Assembly: GCF_010731615.1 (NCBI RefSeq)
Contig: NZ_AP022618.1
Span: 3,224,001 to 3,288,000, forward strand
Direction: 5' to 3'
DNA: 64,000 nucleotides
Source of the DNA: Mycolicibacterium insubricum
GTDB lineage: Bacteria; Actinomycetota; Actinomycetes; Mycobacteriales; Mycobacteriaceae
The position numbers and the translations under genes were made by a program. Within the stretch, counting starts at the first letter, position 1; every line of letters begins with the position of its first letter. Below, piece by piece: positions 1 to 8,709 of the stretch. The notes under the pieces were generated by a model. The model made no database searches, was not told the origin of the DNA, and saw only the letters and a list, made by a program, of their open reading frames with translations.

Positions 1-222
1 GGCGATCTTCAGCATCCTCGACCTGGATGGCCCAGCAGTGACCAACGGCCCCGCTGCCAAGGCAAAGTCACGCGAGCCACCAAGCCGAAGAAACAGTGCC
101 GCGCTGGCGTCTTCGGAAACATCCATCCCCAACAGGCGGCCCGCCGTGATCGGCATCAGCCATCCGCTGGCCCCTATCACTGATCGGGTCGCCGCATGAA
201 CGGTCTTGGTTGGCACGGCCAT
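1..222 (-). CDS. Partial membrane protein (DUF4267/DoxX-like), 3' end outside window
   Basis: Only the first 74 codons are present; the gene runs off the left edge. ATG is at 222-220 and a purine-rich AAGAGGGGGA stretch lies just upstream, a good ribosome binding site. The protein begins MAVPTKTVHAATRS, has a hydrophobic stretch around residues 14-26, and contains RLGGSRDFALAAG near residues 49-61. That pattern resembles small DUF4267-type integral membrane proteins. The function is unknown. The coding frame is clear from the start, the SD and the absence of stops; the family assignment is an inference from this short piece. Confidence 0.6.
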   Translation of the reverse strand, partial: MAVPTKTVHAATRSVIGASGWLMPITAGRLLGMDVSEDASAALFLRLGGSRDFALAAGPLVTAGPSRSRMLKIA

Positions 223-452
223 GTGAGCGGTCCCCCTCTTGTTTATCAATGCTTTTGAAGTCTGTCGTCGGGTGCGACTGTCGACGTTCGGGGCCACCCA
301 GCCGAGTATCGCCCAGCGTCGCCGGCGCCAACCACCATTGATAACCGAGACTGTCCGGGCATCCGACCGGCGAATGCGGATCGTCGCGCCGGAGGCTCGG
401 TGCGTCGGCCCCCGGTGGGCATCGCCCAAATCGATGGGCGGTGCATCCGATG

Positions 453-1151
453 TCACACGAGAACGGCGCCCTTGTCCGGCCTGCGGGTCGCCGCGATCAT
501 TGTGATGCTCATGGTGACCATCCAGGTGTTAAAGGACACCGCGAGCAACCAGAAGGCGATGACTCCGTTCCACGCGACAGGTCCGGTTTGGGTGAATACA
601 CAAAAGCTCCCACCCAAGACACCGATGGCTGACCACAAGCACAGATATGCAACCCATCGCGGAATAAGCGGCTCGGGCCGCTGATCGGCGAAGATGACAA
701 CCGCGCAGATGACCATCTGAACCATCGCCGTTCCGACGACACCCATGTACAGCAACCAACCCAGATCGTGGAAGAGCAACACCAGCGCCGGGTCGCGGTC
801 GCCGCGGAAGGCTGCAGCCTGCCAGATCAGTTGCGGAAAAATAAATTCCAGAATGAGGCATGCGGCTACCAGCGACTGGGCGGTAGCCAGTACGGTCGAG
901 CCCAGGGTCTGGCGAATATGGTAGGTCAAGGCGGCGCCATAGAATGCCAACAGTGGTGATGCCGCGGTGAGGATCCATATCCCTGTGCGGATACGGCCGC
1001 GATCTTCAGCATACATTCGTGCCACGTCGGCGGCGGTGGTGTTCGGCGAGGGCGGCGGAAGCCAACCTGCCGTCAGCAGGCCGACGATGAACAAGGGAAT
1101 GAACGCAAGGCCGATCCAGATGGAGACACGTTGTAACAATCCGGCATTCAC
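453..1151 (-). CDS. Six-helix integral membrane protein of unknown function
   Basis: A 232-residue protein starting at GTG (1151-1149), with AAAGG about nine bases upstream. About six hydrophobic segments are visible (roughly residues 9-30, 56-79, 87-110, 124-154, 165-187 and 194-220), so it sits in the cytoplasmic membrane. No catalytic motif is recognised. Similar proteins occur in mycobacteria as conserved hypothetical membrane proteins. It is divergent from the TetR gene at 1416, which makes it a candidate target of that regulator; this is inference from arrangement only. Confidence 0.8.
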   Translation of the reverse strand: MNAGLLQRVSIWIGLAFIPLFIVGLLTAGWLPPPSPNTTAADVARMYAEDRGRIRTGIWILTAASPLLAFYGAALTYHIRQTLGSTVLATAQSLVAACLILEFIFPQLIWQAAAFRGDRDPALVLLFHDLGWLLYMGVVGTAMVQMVICAVVIFADQRPEPLIPRWVAYLCLWSAIGVLGGSFCVFTQTGPVAWNGVIAFWLLAVSFNTWMVTMSITMIAATRRPDKGAVLV

Positions 1152-1374
1152 GCGGCATGACCTTTCAATTGATGTCCGATGGGTGTGGTGATGGCGATAC
1201 GACGACCGGCTTCTCGGCCACCGACCGGCGCACCGTTAATTTTGGCGATTCGGTCGAGATCGCTTGCGAGACAAACCGGTTGGGTCGGATTGACGTAACC
1301 GAGGCCGCGATCCTGGCGGACCAGCGTTGCTCATCTAAGCTATCCTCTGCCCAACATTAATTATCTGATGCTGT

Positions 1375-1384
1375 CATTTAAATG
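1375..1384. promoter_or_regulatory. AT-rich palindrome in the divergent TetR/membrane-protein spacer
   Basis: The 264-base spacer 1152-1415 contains a markedly AT-rich patch at about 1355-1385, unusual for this GC-rich DNA. It includes the perfect 10-base palindrome CATTTAAATG. Its place 31 bases before the TetR start fits an operator or promoter element, but nothing in the sequence proves protein binding. Confidence 0.3.
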
Positions 1385-1415
1385 CTTGGTGTCAGCTGTG
1401 TCAAGAGGAGAAGTA

Positions 1416-2066
1416 GTGGCGCGCAAGCGTGGTCGCCCAGAGGCCGTCGATCGTCCGACACTGATCGCTGCCGCGTTGCGGCTCATCGACAGCGGAGGAA
1501 TCGGTGCACTGACGATGCGGCGACTTGCAACCGACCTCGACGTCAGCCCGATGGCTCCTTATCGGCATGCGGAAAACAAGGAGGCGCTTCTGCGCATGGT
1601 GGCAGCCGAGGTCGTCGCGGACATCACCATTCCGGCCGGCGGAACATGGGAGACCGACACCGAAGAATTCTTCATCGCCTTCCGCGAGCGCCTGCTTGCG
1701 CATCCCGGCGTAGCAGGCTTATTCGCCGGAACAGCGTTCCTGAGCGAGACGGTCCACGACGTCGCCGAACCATTGCTGGCCACCATACTTGCCGCAGGGT
1801 TCGACCCCGATACCGCCGTTTCACTCTTTCTGGCATGCGCAAGCTGCTCGATCGGCTTCGCCGTGCTCGTTTCCGGAGTCGACCAGGTCGACGCCGCCGC
1901 ACACACCGCGGAGCCGCCGTCAGCCCAGCGCCATCCCGCCATTGCCGCGACAATCGGGTACCTCACCACAGATCCCGAACGGCGCCACGTCGCTGCCCTG
2001 CGCGCGGTGATTACCGGCTTCGCCGGCTTGCTTGACTCCGGATCCGGTGGGTCACCCATAACCTAA
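1416..2066 (+). CDS. TetR/AcrR family transcriptional regulator
   Basis: A 216-residue protein with an N-terminal TetR helix-turn-helix: RPTLIAAALRLIDSGG, then LTMRRLATDLDVSPMAPYRH at about residues 34-53. The remainder is the helical ligand-binding and dimer domain. The GTG at 1416 is preferred over the longer frame beginning at 1368, because AAGAGGAG (1403-1410) sits five bases upstream and the protein then opens with the basic VARKRGRP typical of the family. The ligand is unknown. It is divergent from the membrane protein at 453-1151 and convergent with the metal-dependent hydrolase gene. Confidence 0.88.
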   Translation: MARKRGRPEAVDRPTLIAAALRLIDSGGIGALTMRRLATDLDVSPMAPYRHAENKEALLRMVAAEVVADITIPAGGTWETDTEEFFIAFRERLLAHPGVAGLFAGTAFLSETVHDVAEPLLATILAAGFDPDTAVSLFLACASCSIGFAVLVSGVDQVDAAAHTAEPPSAQRHPAIAATIGYLTTDPERRHVAALRAVITGFAGLLDSGSGGSPIT

Positions 2067-2117
2067 ACGCCCGGTTCCGTCGGGATGCCCCGACAAGGCG
2101 TGGTGTGGGCGACATCG

Positions 2118-3011
2118 TCACCTCACGTGGTCGGCGAGTTGACCGTCGGTTCCGAAGAGTTCTCGCTGCCAGTACGCGACGAGTTCGGTGGTATCGATCT
2201 GGTCCGGATGGAAGCCAGTCTTTTTGAACGGCCTCATCGCCGAGTAGAAGCCAGACCACATGGGCGTACGCAACATCTGCACCGTCTCCCGCAGGATCCG
2301 GATCGGTTGGCGGCGTCCGGTTTGGTCGGTGGTGGCGATCGAGACCCAGGCGGCCAGCACCAGGAGCGGGACGCCGCAGTTCTGCGCGAAGCGCATCCAG
2401 CGGATGCGCGTCGACTCGGGCACACCGACGGCCCGATAGACGTCGAATGCGACCGACTTGTGTTCCAGTTCTTCCAGCGCGTGCCAGTTGAGCAGGTTGC
2501 GAATCTCGGGGTCGTACATCATCGCTTGGACCTCGGGGCGTTTGAGGATGTTTTCCGCCCAGGTCGCGGTGAAATGTTCTGCGGCTACCGTGAATCCGAG
2601 GAAGAAGTGGCGAAGTCGGGGCAGCCGGTCCGGGCCGGGGTACTGCTTGTCGAGGAACTTCTCCATCCGCTCGGTGAACTGCAGCAGGTACTCGAACCAT
2701 GCGGTGGGGTAGCCCATCGCCGCGAGTTGCTCGTTGAGCTCGCGGTGATGCAGGGCGTGCGTCTTCTCCTGCCCGATGAAGCCGGCCACCTGCCGGCGTA
2801 GGTCCGGGTCGGCCAGCTGATCGGAGTAGCGGCGCACGGACCGGACGAAGATGTCCTCCCCGGGCGGGAAGATCGCCGACAATATCGCGATCAGGTGGCT
2901 GAACACCATGCTGCCGTCGGCGAAGTATTTGTCGGTGTCGGTCTGCCCGTCCAGCGCGCCAAACCCGAAGTTCAGTCGTCGGACGGCCGGGGACGTCGTC
3001 ACATTCGTCAT
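2118..3011 (-). CDS. Predicted metal-dependent hydrolase (PF10118-type)
   Basis: A 297-residue protein starting at ATG 3011-3009 (MTNVTTSPAVRRL); the longer frame to 3137 is low-quality sequence overlapping the AraC gene. Three acidic/histidine clusters, QEKTHALHH (about 80-88), AAEHF (about 142) and ALEELEHKS (about 177-185), resemble the metal-ligand helices of the COG3687/PF10118 family, often called metal-dependent hydrolase although the reaction is not established. It is the last gene of the minus-strand metabolic train, 80 bases after the AraC gene. No strong SD is visible. Confidence 0.75.
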   Translation of the reverse strand: MTNVTTSPAVRRLNFGFGALDGQTDTDKYFADGSMVFSHLIAILSAIFPPGEDIFVRSVRRYSDQLADPDLRRQVAGFIGQEKTHALHHRELNEQLAAMGYPTAWFEYLLQFTERMEKFLDKQYPGPDRLPRLRHFFLGFTVAAEHFTATWAENILKRPEVQAMMYDPEIRNLLNWHALEELEHKSVAFDVYRAVGVPESTRIRWMRFAQNCGVPLLVLAAWVSIATTDQTGRRQPIRILRETVQMLRTPMWSGFYSAMRPFKKTGFHPDQIDTTELVAYWQRELFGTDGQLADHVR

Positions 3012-3091
3012 GTCGACGAGGCTAAGTCGCCCGCCCGAACAGGCGGAATGAGCAGATCGGACAGGGATTTGATGTTTTCGGACAGCTGTCG

Positions 3092-4129
3092 TCACGGTCC
3101 ACGGAGCCGATGTTTGCTGGGCGGCGTACCCAACCATCGGACGAACGCACGACTGAATGCGGCGGTCTCTGAATAGCCGAGTTGGCGTGCCGTTTCCTCC
3201 ACGGTGAGACCCGATTCAAGCATGGCCACGGCAAGTGTCGACCGCACCTCGTCGACCAACGCGCGGTAGCTGGTGTGTTCGGTCGCGAGGCGACGATGCA
3301 GCGTGCGCTCGGTAATACACAGATCATCGGCGATCACAGCCATCGACGGCAACACCCCAGGATCCCGGACCAGCCTGGAGCGCACCTGCGCGGCGATTCC
3401 CCGGCGCCGAAGACGCGCCTGCAAGAGCGCTTCGCAGTCCATCGCACACGCCTTCGCGGCGGCGGGATCGGCCGCCGGCATCGGCAGGGCGAGCAATTCG
3501 GACGGGATGGTGATCGCGCTGCGCGCGGCGGAAGAGTCGAGTTCAATCGTCATCCCGGGGAACTCGAGCCGGTCGGCAGGGACATCGATACCGGGCAGCT
3601 CCACCTTGATCGGCGCCTCCGTACTCAGTCGGCCGACCAGCAGCGGCACCATGCTGGTCAGCGCGAACAGATCCCGTTCCAGCATGAAGTTGCGGACGTC
3701 GGCCGGCAGGCCTGCGGCATCGAACTCGACCACAGCGCCATCGGAAGTGTCGTGGCGGCTCAGCCGCAGAAATGTGGACGACAACGTCGCGTACCGACAG
3801 GCAATGTTGACCGCGTCGCCCAGGGTCGGACTCGACAGCAGCGCGTAGCCGAGCACACCGGTGTTGGCGAAGTTGTACCGCAAACCGACGTCACGGGCGA
3901 ACTCATGCGGATGTTCGACGCGACCCAGGATATTCCGCAGAATCGCCAGCTCCTGGCCTGCTTGAACCTCGGACGCACTGTCATCGATGTCGGCCAGCGT
4001 CAGGCCGGTACCTGCGAGGCAGTCTGCCGCCTCGAACCCGTGCAATCGCGCGGCCTCCAACAGGTGTCGGCAGGTCGCCACCGGTCGGGGAATGTCCCAA
4101 TCGGGCTGCACGATATCCTCGACCGACAC
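3092..4129 (-). CDS. AraC family regulator with arabinose-binding-like N-terminal domain
   Basis: 345 residues. Residues of about 15-210 match the PF12625-type sensor domain found in many mycobacterial AraC proteins (for example LGYALLSSPTLGDAVN). The last 95 residues hold the two helix-turn-helix motifs: DDLCITERTLHRRL, and EETARQLGYSETAAFSRAF followed by the usual W-x-G-T-P-P-S. It lies 30 bases after the short-chain dehydrogenase in the same direction, so it is probably cotranscribed with the catabolic genes. The effector may be a pathway acid or acyl-CoA; that part is inference. Confidence 0.88.
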   Translation of the reverse strand: MSVEDIVQPDWDIPRPVATCRHLLEAARLHGFEAADCLAGTGLTLADIDDSASEVQAGQELAILRNILGRVEHPHEFARDVGLRYNFANTGVLGYALLSSPTLGDAVNIACRYATLSSTFLRLSRHDTSDGAVVEFDAAGLPADVRNFMLERDLFALTSMVPLLVGRLSTEAPIKVELPGIDVPADRLEFPGMTIELDSSAARSAITIPSELLALPMPAADPAAAKACAMDCEALLQARLRRRGIAAQVRSRLVRDPGVLPSMAVIADDLCITERTLHRRLATEHTSYRALVDEVRSTLAVAMLESGLTVEETARQLGYSETAAFSRAFVRWLGTPPSKHRLRGP

Positions 4130-4159
4130 ATCACTCCGAATCGCTGTAGCCTGCGGCGT

Positions 4160-4999
4160 TCAATCGCCGGCACCAGCACGCGCGTGATAGGCGTCCCGGG
4201 TGGCTTGGTCGATGGCGAGGTACGCCTGTTCGGTGCGGGTGACCCGGCTGAAGAACCGGCGGGGGCGTTCGGGCATGGCCAATCCCGTGCGCAAGGCCCA
4301 GCGCATCCGGCGCGGTACGTAGGACATGGCGCGATGGTTCTGCGCGGCCTTTACCACAGCCGCGGCGACGTCGTCGGCCTCGACCGACACGAACTCCTCC
4401 ACAACACTCGGTAGTTTGATCCCGGCCGACAAGTCGGTGTGCACGATCCCGGGCAAAATGGCGCAGACCGTGATCCCGTGTGGGCGCAACTCTTCTCGCA
4501 GCGCCGCCGACAAACCGACCACGCCGAACTTGGTGGCGCAGTATGTCGCCACCCCGGGAAAGCCGGCCATGCCGGCCATCGACGCGATGTTAATCAGGGT
4601 TCCACCGCCTTGCGTGATGAAGCGGCCGGCGGCCAGCTTGCAGCCCAGGATCACCCCGCGCAAGTTGATATCGATCATCTTGTCCTCGGTGGCCGCCGAC
4701 TCAGCCAGGAACTCGCCGGTGAGCATGACACCCGCATTGTTCACCAAGATGCCCAGCGGACCGAGCATCCGTTCAGTGTCTTCGAGGAACTCCGAAAACG
4801 ACTGCGGCGAAGTGACATCCAGCGGCAATGCGATCACCTCACCGGAAATACGGGCAGCCGCCTGCTTGGCTAGATCGACGTCGGGGTCGCCGATGGCGAC
4901 CTTGGCGCCCGCCGCCGCGAGTGCTGTTGCGGTCGCCAACCCAATACCGCGCGCGCCGCCGGTGATCGCCACCACCCGTCCCGTCAGTGATGTGGTCAT
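4160..4999 (-). CDS. Short-chain dehydrogenase/reductase
   Basis: 279 residues, NAD(P)-dependent oxidoreductase of the classical SDR type. Visible motifs: cofactor loop TGGARGIG (13-20), NNAG (87-90), catalytic Ser140, Tyr153 and Lys157 (YCATK). ATG 4999 overlaps the FadD stop as ATGA, so translation is coupled and the longer frame to 5185 is rejected. The substrate is probably a hydroxyl or keto group on the compound activated by the neighbouring ligase, but it cannot be read from sequence. The C-terminal about 60 residues are basic and contain RRMRWALRTGLAMPERPRRFF, a tail common in mycobacterial SDRs that might contact membrane or lipid. Confidence 0.88.
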   Translation of the reverse strand: MTTSLTGRVVAITGGARGIGLATATALAAAGAKVAIGDPDVDLAKQAAARISGEVIALPLDVTSPQSFSEFLEDTERMLGPLGILVNNAGVMLTGEFLAESAATEDKMIDINLRGVILGCKLAAGRFITQGGGTLINIASMAGMAGFPGVATYCATKFGVVGLSAALREELRPHGITVCAILPGIVHTDLSAGIKLPSVVEEFVSVEADDVAAAVVKAAQNHRAMSYVPRRMRWALRTGLAMPERPRRFFSRVTRTEQAYLAIDQATRDAYHARAGAGD

Positions 5000-6567
5000 C
5001 GCGTGGTCCCCTTCATAAGTATCTCCAGCTGGTTCTTCAACAGCTTGCCGGTGGCATTGCGCGGCAACTCCCCGACGAACACCACATCGCGCGGCACCTT
5101 GTGCCTCGCGAGCTCGGTACGCACGAATGCCCGGACGGCGTCCGCGTCCAGCCCCGACCCCGGCTCGGCGACAACGAAGGCACACAAGCGTTTTCCGAAC
5201 TCGACGTCGTCGACGCCGATCACAGCCGCGTCGATCACGTCGGGGTGCCCATCGAGCAGATTCTCGACTTCCAGCGGAAACACGTTCTCACCGCCGGAGA
5301 CGATCATCTCGTCGTCGCGCCCGTCGACGAACCACAGCCCGGATTCGTCGAAATGGCCGGTGTCACCGGTGGACAACAGTCCGTCGACGATCTCCTTGTT
5401 GTTGCCGTCGGTGTATCCGGCGAACGAAAGGCCGCTGGCGACGAACAGGGTTCCGGTCTTCCCAGGCTCGGTGATCCGGCGGCGCTCGGCGTCGTAACAG
5501 TCCAGCCGGCATCCCAGCGGGGTCCGGCCCACCGTACCCGGGGCGGCGCGCAGTTCGGCGGGTGTCGCGATCGCGGCGGCCGCCACCTCGGTGGATCCAT
5601 ACAGGTTGTACAGCACCTCGCCGAACGTCTTCGCGGTGCGCCGGCACAAATCCGGAGACAGCGCTGAGCCGGCCGCGAAAAGTACCCGCAGCGAAGATGT
5701 CTCGCAGGTGCCGAGCACATCGGGCCCGAGGTCCAGAATGCGGTGCAGCATGGTCGGCACCACGATCAGCACGCTCGCTCGGTGCCCGGCGACGGCCCGC
5801 AGGGTTGTTTCGGGGTCGAAGCGTCGGGTCAGCACAACGTGGCTGCCCAGCGCCAACCCCAGCGCGCAGGTCGCTAGACCCGTCGCATGGAACAGTGGGG
5901 CCGCGGCGACATAGGTGCTGTTGGCAGGCCAGGGAATCCGGTCCAACAGCTGAGCGGATTGCAGCGGGTCGATCTTGTTGCGGGGCGCACCTTTCGGGGT
6001 TCCGGTGGTCCCACTGGTGAGCAGCACCATGCCGCCCGGCTTGGCCGGCGCCGATAGCGGCCCGGTGGTCTGCCCGCGGGACAACTCGTCGATATCCAGC
6101 CGCGGCAGCGACTCCGGCAGCCCGCTGAGCAGCCCGGTAAACTCGTCGTCGGCGAACACCGCCGCGACCTGTTCGCGCCGGCACACGTCGGCGAGCTGCG
6201 GCCCGGCAAATCCGGTGTTCATCAAGACCACCCGGGCCCCGGCCTTGTTGGCGGCACCCAGCGCCAGCAGGATGCCGCGGTGGTTGCGGTACAGCAGCGC
6301 GATCACCGCTCCTTCGCCGATACCGCGCGCCAGCAGACCACGCGCTAGCGCATTCGAGCCGGCCTCCAGTTCGGCGAAGCTCACCGTGCCGGCATCGTCG
6401 GTCAGCGCGGGCGCATGAGCGTAGCGGGCCGCGGCGTGGGCCAGCAGACCACCGAACGCCCCGTAGCGGCGAATCGCCCGAGCCGCATGCACCGCGCGGT
6501 CCGGGCGTGACGGCTCGATCATGCCGCGTCGGGCCAGCACCCGCAGTGCCCGAAGTCGGTCCAACAT
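4996..6567 (-). CDS. FadD-family fatty-acyl-CoA/AMP ligase
   Basis: 523 residues, ATP-dependent acyl-CoA synthetase of the ANL superfamily. The adenylation P-loop LLTSGTTGTPKG is at 182-193, LYGSTEVA follows in the middle, then STGDTGH and the hinge DGRDDEMIVSGGENVFPLEVE region; the catalytic lysine lies in NATGKLLK (about 508). All core motifs are intact. The start directly abuts the hydrolase stop (TAGATG). By recall it resembles M. tuberculosis FadD12 with its N-terminal basic helix, but I do not assign that symbol. It probably activates the carboxylic acid substrate feeding this operon's beta-oxidation enzymes. Confidence 0.9.
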   Translation of the reverse strand: MLDRLRALRVLARRGMIEPSRPDRAVHAARAIRRYGAFGGLLAHAAARYAHAPALTDDAGTVSFAELEAGSNALARGLLARGIGEGAVIALLYRNHRGILLALGAANKAGARVVLMNTGFAGPQLADVCRREQVAAVFADDEFTGLLSGLPESLPRLDIDELSRGQTTGPLSAPAKPGGMVLLTSGTTGTPKGAPRNKIDPLQSAQLLDRIPWPANSTYVAAAPLFHATGLATCALGLALGSHVVLTRRFDPETTLRAVAGHRASVLIVVPTMLHRILDLGPDVLGTCETSSLRVLFAAGSALSPDLCRRTAKTFGEVLYNLYGSTEVAAAAIATPAELRAAPGTVGRTPLGCRLDCYDAERRRITEPGKTGTLFVASGLSFAGYTDGNNKEIVDGLLSTGDTGHFDESGLWFVDGRDDEMIVSGGENVFPLEVENLLDGHPDVIDAAVIGVDDVEFGKRLCAFVVAEPGSGLDADAVRAFVRTELARHKVPRDVVFVGELPRNATGKLLKNQLEILMKGTTR

Positions 6568-7413
6568 CTACGCCGCCTCCTCGTCATCAGCCCGTAGCCC
6601 CAGTATGATTCGGACCACGGCGGCCGGATCATCCAGCTGCGGGCAGTGCCCTGAATCCGGCAGCACCACCAACTCACTGCCCGGGATCAGCCGATGCAGC
6701 GTCCGGCTGGAGTGCACCGGGATGATCCGGTCACGCGCCCCGTGCACTATCACCGCCGGACAGTCGACCCGCACACCGGCGTGTCCGGCCGCCGATTCGT
6801 AGGCGTATGCGCAAGCGTCGCGACCCAGACGTGCAACATCGCCCATCCGGGCGATGGTCCCGGTCCAGTACGCGACGACGTCCGGATCGGGGCGTACCCC
6901 CGGTCCGTAGAGCGCCTTCGGCGCCAACCATCGGGTGGCGCCCCGAACCATCGGGGGTGGTACCGGTAGCCGCCCGACCCGGGACCAGAATGTCGCCGAG
7001 ACCGGGTGGGTTCGGGCCCGGCGCGCGATCCAGTGCTGAGCGGCCAACGGATCATCCAGGGCGACGAGCGCTTTCACCGAATCGCTGCGCCGGGCCGCGG
7101 CACGCACGGCGGTCGCCGCCCCCAGCGAATTGCCCACCAGCACCGCCGGTCCGGTGTCGGCGAGTATTGCGTCGACGAAGGCGTCGAGTTGCGGAACGAT
7201 CGGTCCGGGCCGGCGCCGGTCGGCCTGCCCGAATCCGGGCAGGTCGACCGCGAGCCCCGGCCGCTGCGCAGCAGCCAACCGGTCCAGTACGCCGCGCCAT
7301 GTTTCGGCGCTGTCACCGTATCCGTGCAACAGAACCACGGGCAGGCCGCTGCCCGTCGTCACCAACGCGCGCGTGTCGACCTCGCCGTAGCGCGCCGGTG
7401 TTTCGGTGATCAT
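6568..7413 (-). CDS. Alpha/beta hydrolase
   Basis: 281 residues. Oxyanion motif HGYGDSAETW (30-39), nucleophile elbow GNSLG with Ser96, an acid residue in HGARDRIIP and the catalytic histidine in DSGHCPQL complete a serine hydrolase triad. No signal peptide, so cytosolic. It lies with zero spacing between the acyl-CoA dehydrogenase and the ligase genes (TAGATG at both junctions), implying a tightly coupled operon. It may release an acid from an ester or lactone or cleave a C-C bond; the substrate is unknown. Confidence 0.88.
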   Translation of the reverse strand: MITETPARYGEVDTRALVTTGSGLPVVLLHGYGDSAETWRGVLDRLAAAQRPGLAVDLPGFGQADRRRPGPIVPQLDAFVDAILADTGPAVLVGNSLGAATAVRAAARRSDSVKALVALDDPLAAQHWIARRARTHPVSATFWSRVGRLPVPPPMVRGATRWLAPKALYGPGVRPDPDVVAYWTGTIARMGDVARLGRDACAYAYESAAGHAGVRVDCPAVIVHGARDRIIPVHSSRTLHRLIPGSELVVLPDSGHCPQLDDPAAVVRIILGLRADDEEAA

Positions 7414-8688
7414 CTACGCCAGCAGCCCTTTGGCGATATGGGTCACCTGCACCTCGTTGCTGCCGGCATAGATCATCAGCGACTTCGCATCGCGGGCCAG
7501 TTGCTCCACCCGGTATTCGGCCATGTAACCGTTGCCGCCGAACAACTGCACAGCTTCCATCGCCACCTCGGTCGCGGCCTCAGAGGCGTACAGCTTCATC
7601 GCCGACGCTTCGGCCAGCGACGGTGTCCGGCGGGCCCGCAGCTTTTCGATGGTCTGGAACACCATGTTCTGCACATTGATCCGGGCCACCTCCATCTTGG
7701 CCAACTTGAGCTGGATCAGCTGAAACTGGCCGATGTTCTGGCCCCACAGCGTCCGAGTCTTGGCGTAATCGATACAGCGTCGGTGACATTCGTTGATGAT
7801 GCCCAACGCCACAAACGCAATGCCCACCCGTTCGGCGACGAAGTTGGCCCGGGCGCTGTCCCGACCGTCACCGCCGGTGTGCTGTTCGGTCTCGCCCAGC
7901 AGCCGGTACGGGCTCAGCCGCACATTGTCGAAGAACAACTCGCCGGTCGGCGAGGACATCATCCCCATCTTCTTGAACGGCTTGCCCTGCGTCAGCCCCG
8001 GCATCCCGGCGTCGAGCACGAACGTCAACACCGGCCGATTACGACGGTCTACGCTCGGGTCACCCTCATCGAGCTTGGCGTAGACGATCAGCACATCGGC
8101 TTCAGGCCCGTTGCTGATGAACGTCTTCTGACCGTTGAGGATGTAGTCACCGGTGCCGTCCGCGGCACGCTTGACATAGGTCTTCATGCCGCCGAACGCA
8201 TCCGAGCCGGCATCCGGTTCGGTGATCGCCCAGGCCGCGATCTTGTCCAAGGTCATCAGGTCGGGCAGCCAGCGCTCCTTCTGCGCCAAGGTGCCACGGC
8301 TGGCAATGGTCGCCGCCCCCAGACCGAGGCTCACCCCGATGCTGCCCAGCAACCCGAGGCTGACCCCGGACAGTTCGACGACCATCGCGGCGGCCATCGA
8401 GATCTGGCCGCCCAGCTCCCCCAGCCCGCCGGATTCGTCGTCGCGCATCTCCGGTGTCGGCTCGCCGGCCGCAACCGCAGCCTCCTTGGCCCGCTGCTTC
8501 TCCAGCATGCCCTTGACCGCCTCGGCCGCCATCACGTCCAAGCCGAATTCGGAAAACAGCTTGCGCGCGATCGGGAACGGTGAGATCTCACCGCCTTCCA
8601 ACGCGTCCAGGTGTGGGCGGATCTCCTTGTCGATGAACCCACGCACGGTATCGCGCATGATCACATCGGTGTCAGACCATTCGATCAT
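7414..8688 (-). CDS. Acyl-CoA dehydrogenase
   Basis: 424 residues, FAD enzyme introducing an alpha,beta double bond into an acyl-CoA. The signatures AWAITEPDAGSDAFGG and FGGNGYMAEY are clear. The usual C-terminal YEGT-type motif reads YAGSNEVQ, so the catalytic glutamate of the medium-chain enzymes is replaced by alanine. An alternative base could be the Glu in VAERVGIA, which resembles the position used by isovaleryl-CoA and long-chain enzymes (inference). A charged insertion at about residues 59-90 is unusual. The upstream dehydrogenase gene ends 21 bases away. Confidence 0.9.
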   Translation of the reverse strand: MIEWSDTDVIMRDTVRGFIDKEIRPHLDALEGGEISPFPIARKLFSEFGLDVMAAEAVKGMLEKQRAKEAAVAAGEPTPEMRDDESGGLGELGGQISMAAAMVVELSGVSLGLLGSIGVSLGLGAATIASRGTLAQKERWLPDLMTLDKIAAWAITEPDAGSDAFGGMKTYVKRAADGTGDYILNGQKTFISNGPEADVLIVYAKLDEGDPSVDRRNRPVLTFVLDAGMPGLTQGKPFKKMGMMSSPTGELFFDNVRLSPYRLLGETEQHTGGDGRDSARANFVAERVGIAFVALGIINECHRRCIDYAKTRTLWGQNIGQFQLIQLKLAKMEVARINVQNMVFQTIEKLRARRTPSLAEASAMKLYASEAATEVAMEAVQLFGGNGYMAEYRVEQLARDAKSLMIYAGSNEVQVTHIAKGLLA

Positions 8689-8709
8689 GGTGTTCTTTGC
8701 CTCCTCGGG

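Noticed and set aside
239..505. Possible small genes on the + strand between the partial gene and the membrane protein
   Set aside because: No SD, no recognisable motif and overlap with the end of the 453-1151 gene. The 230-base gap is treated as non-coding.
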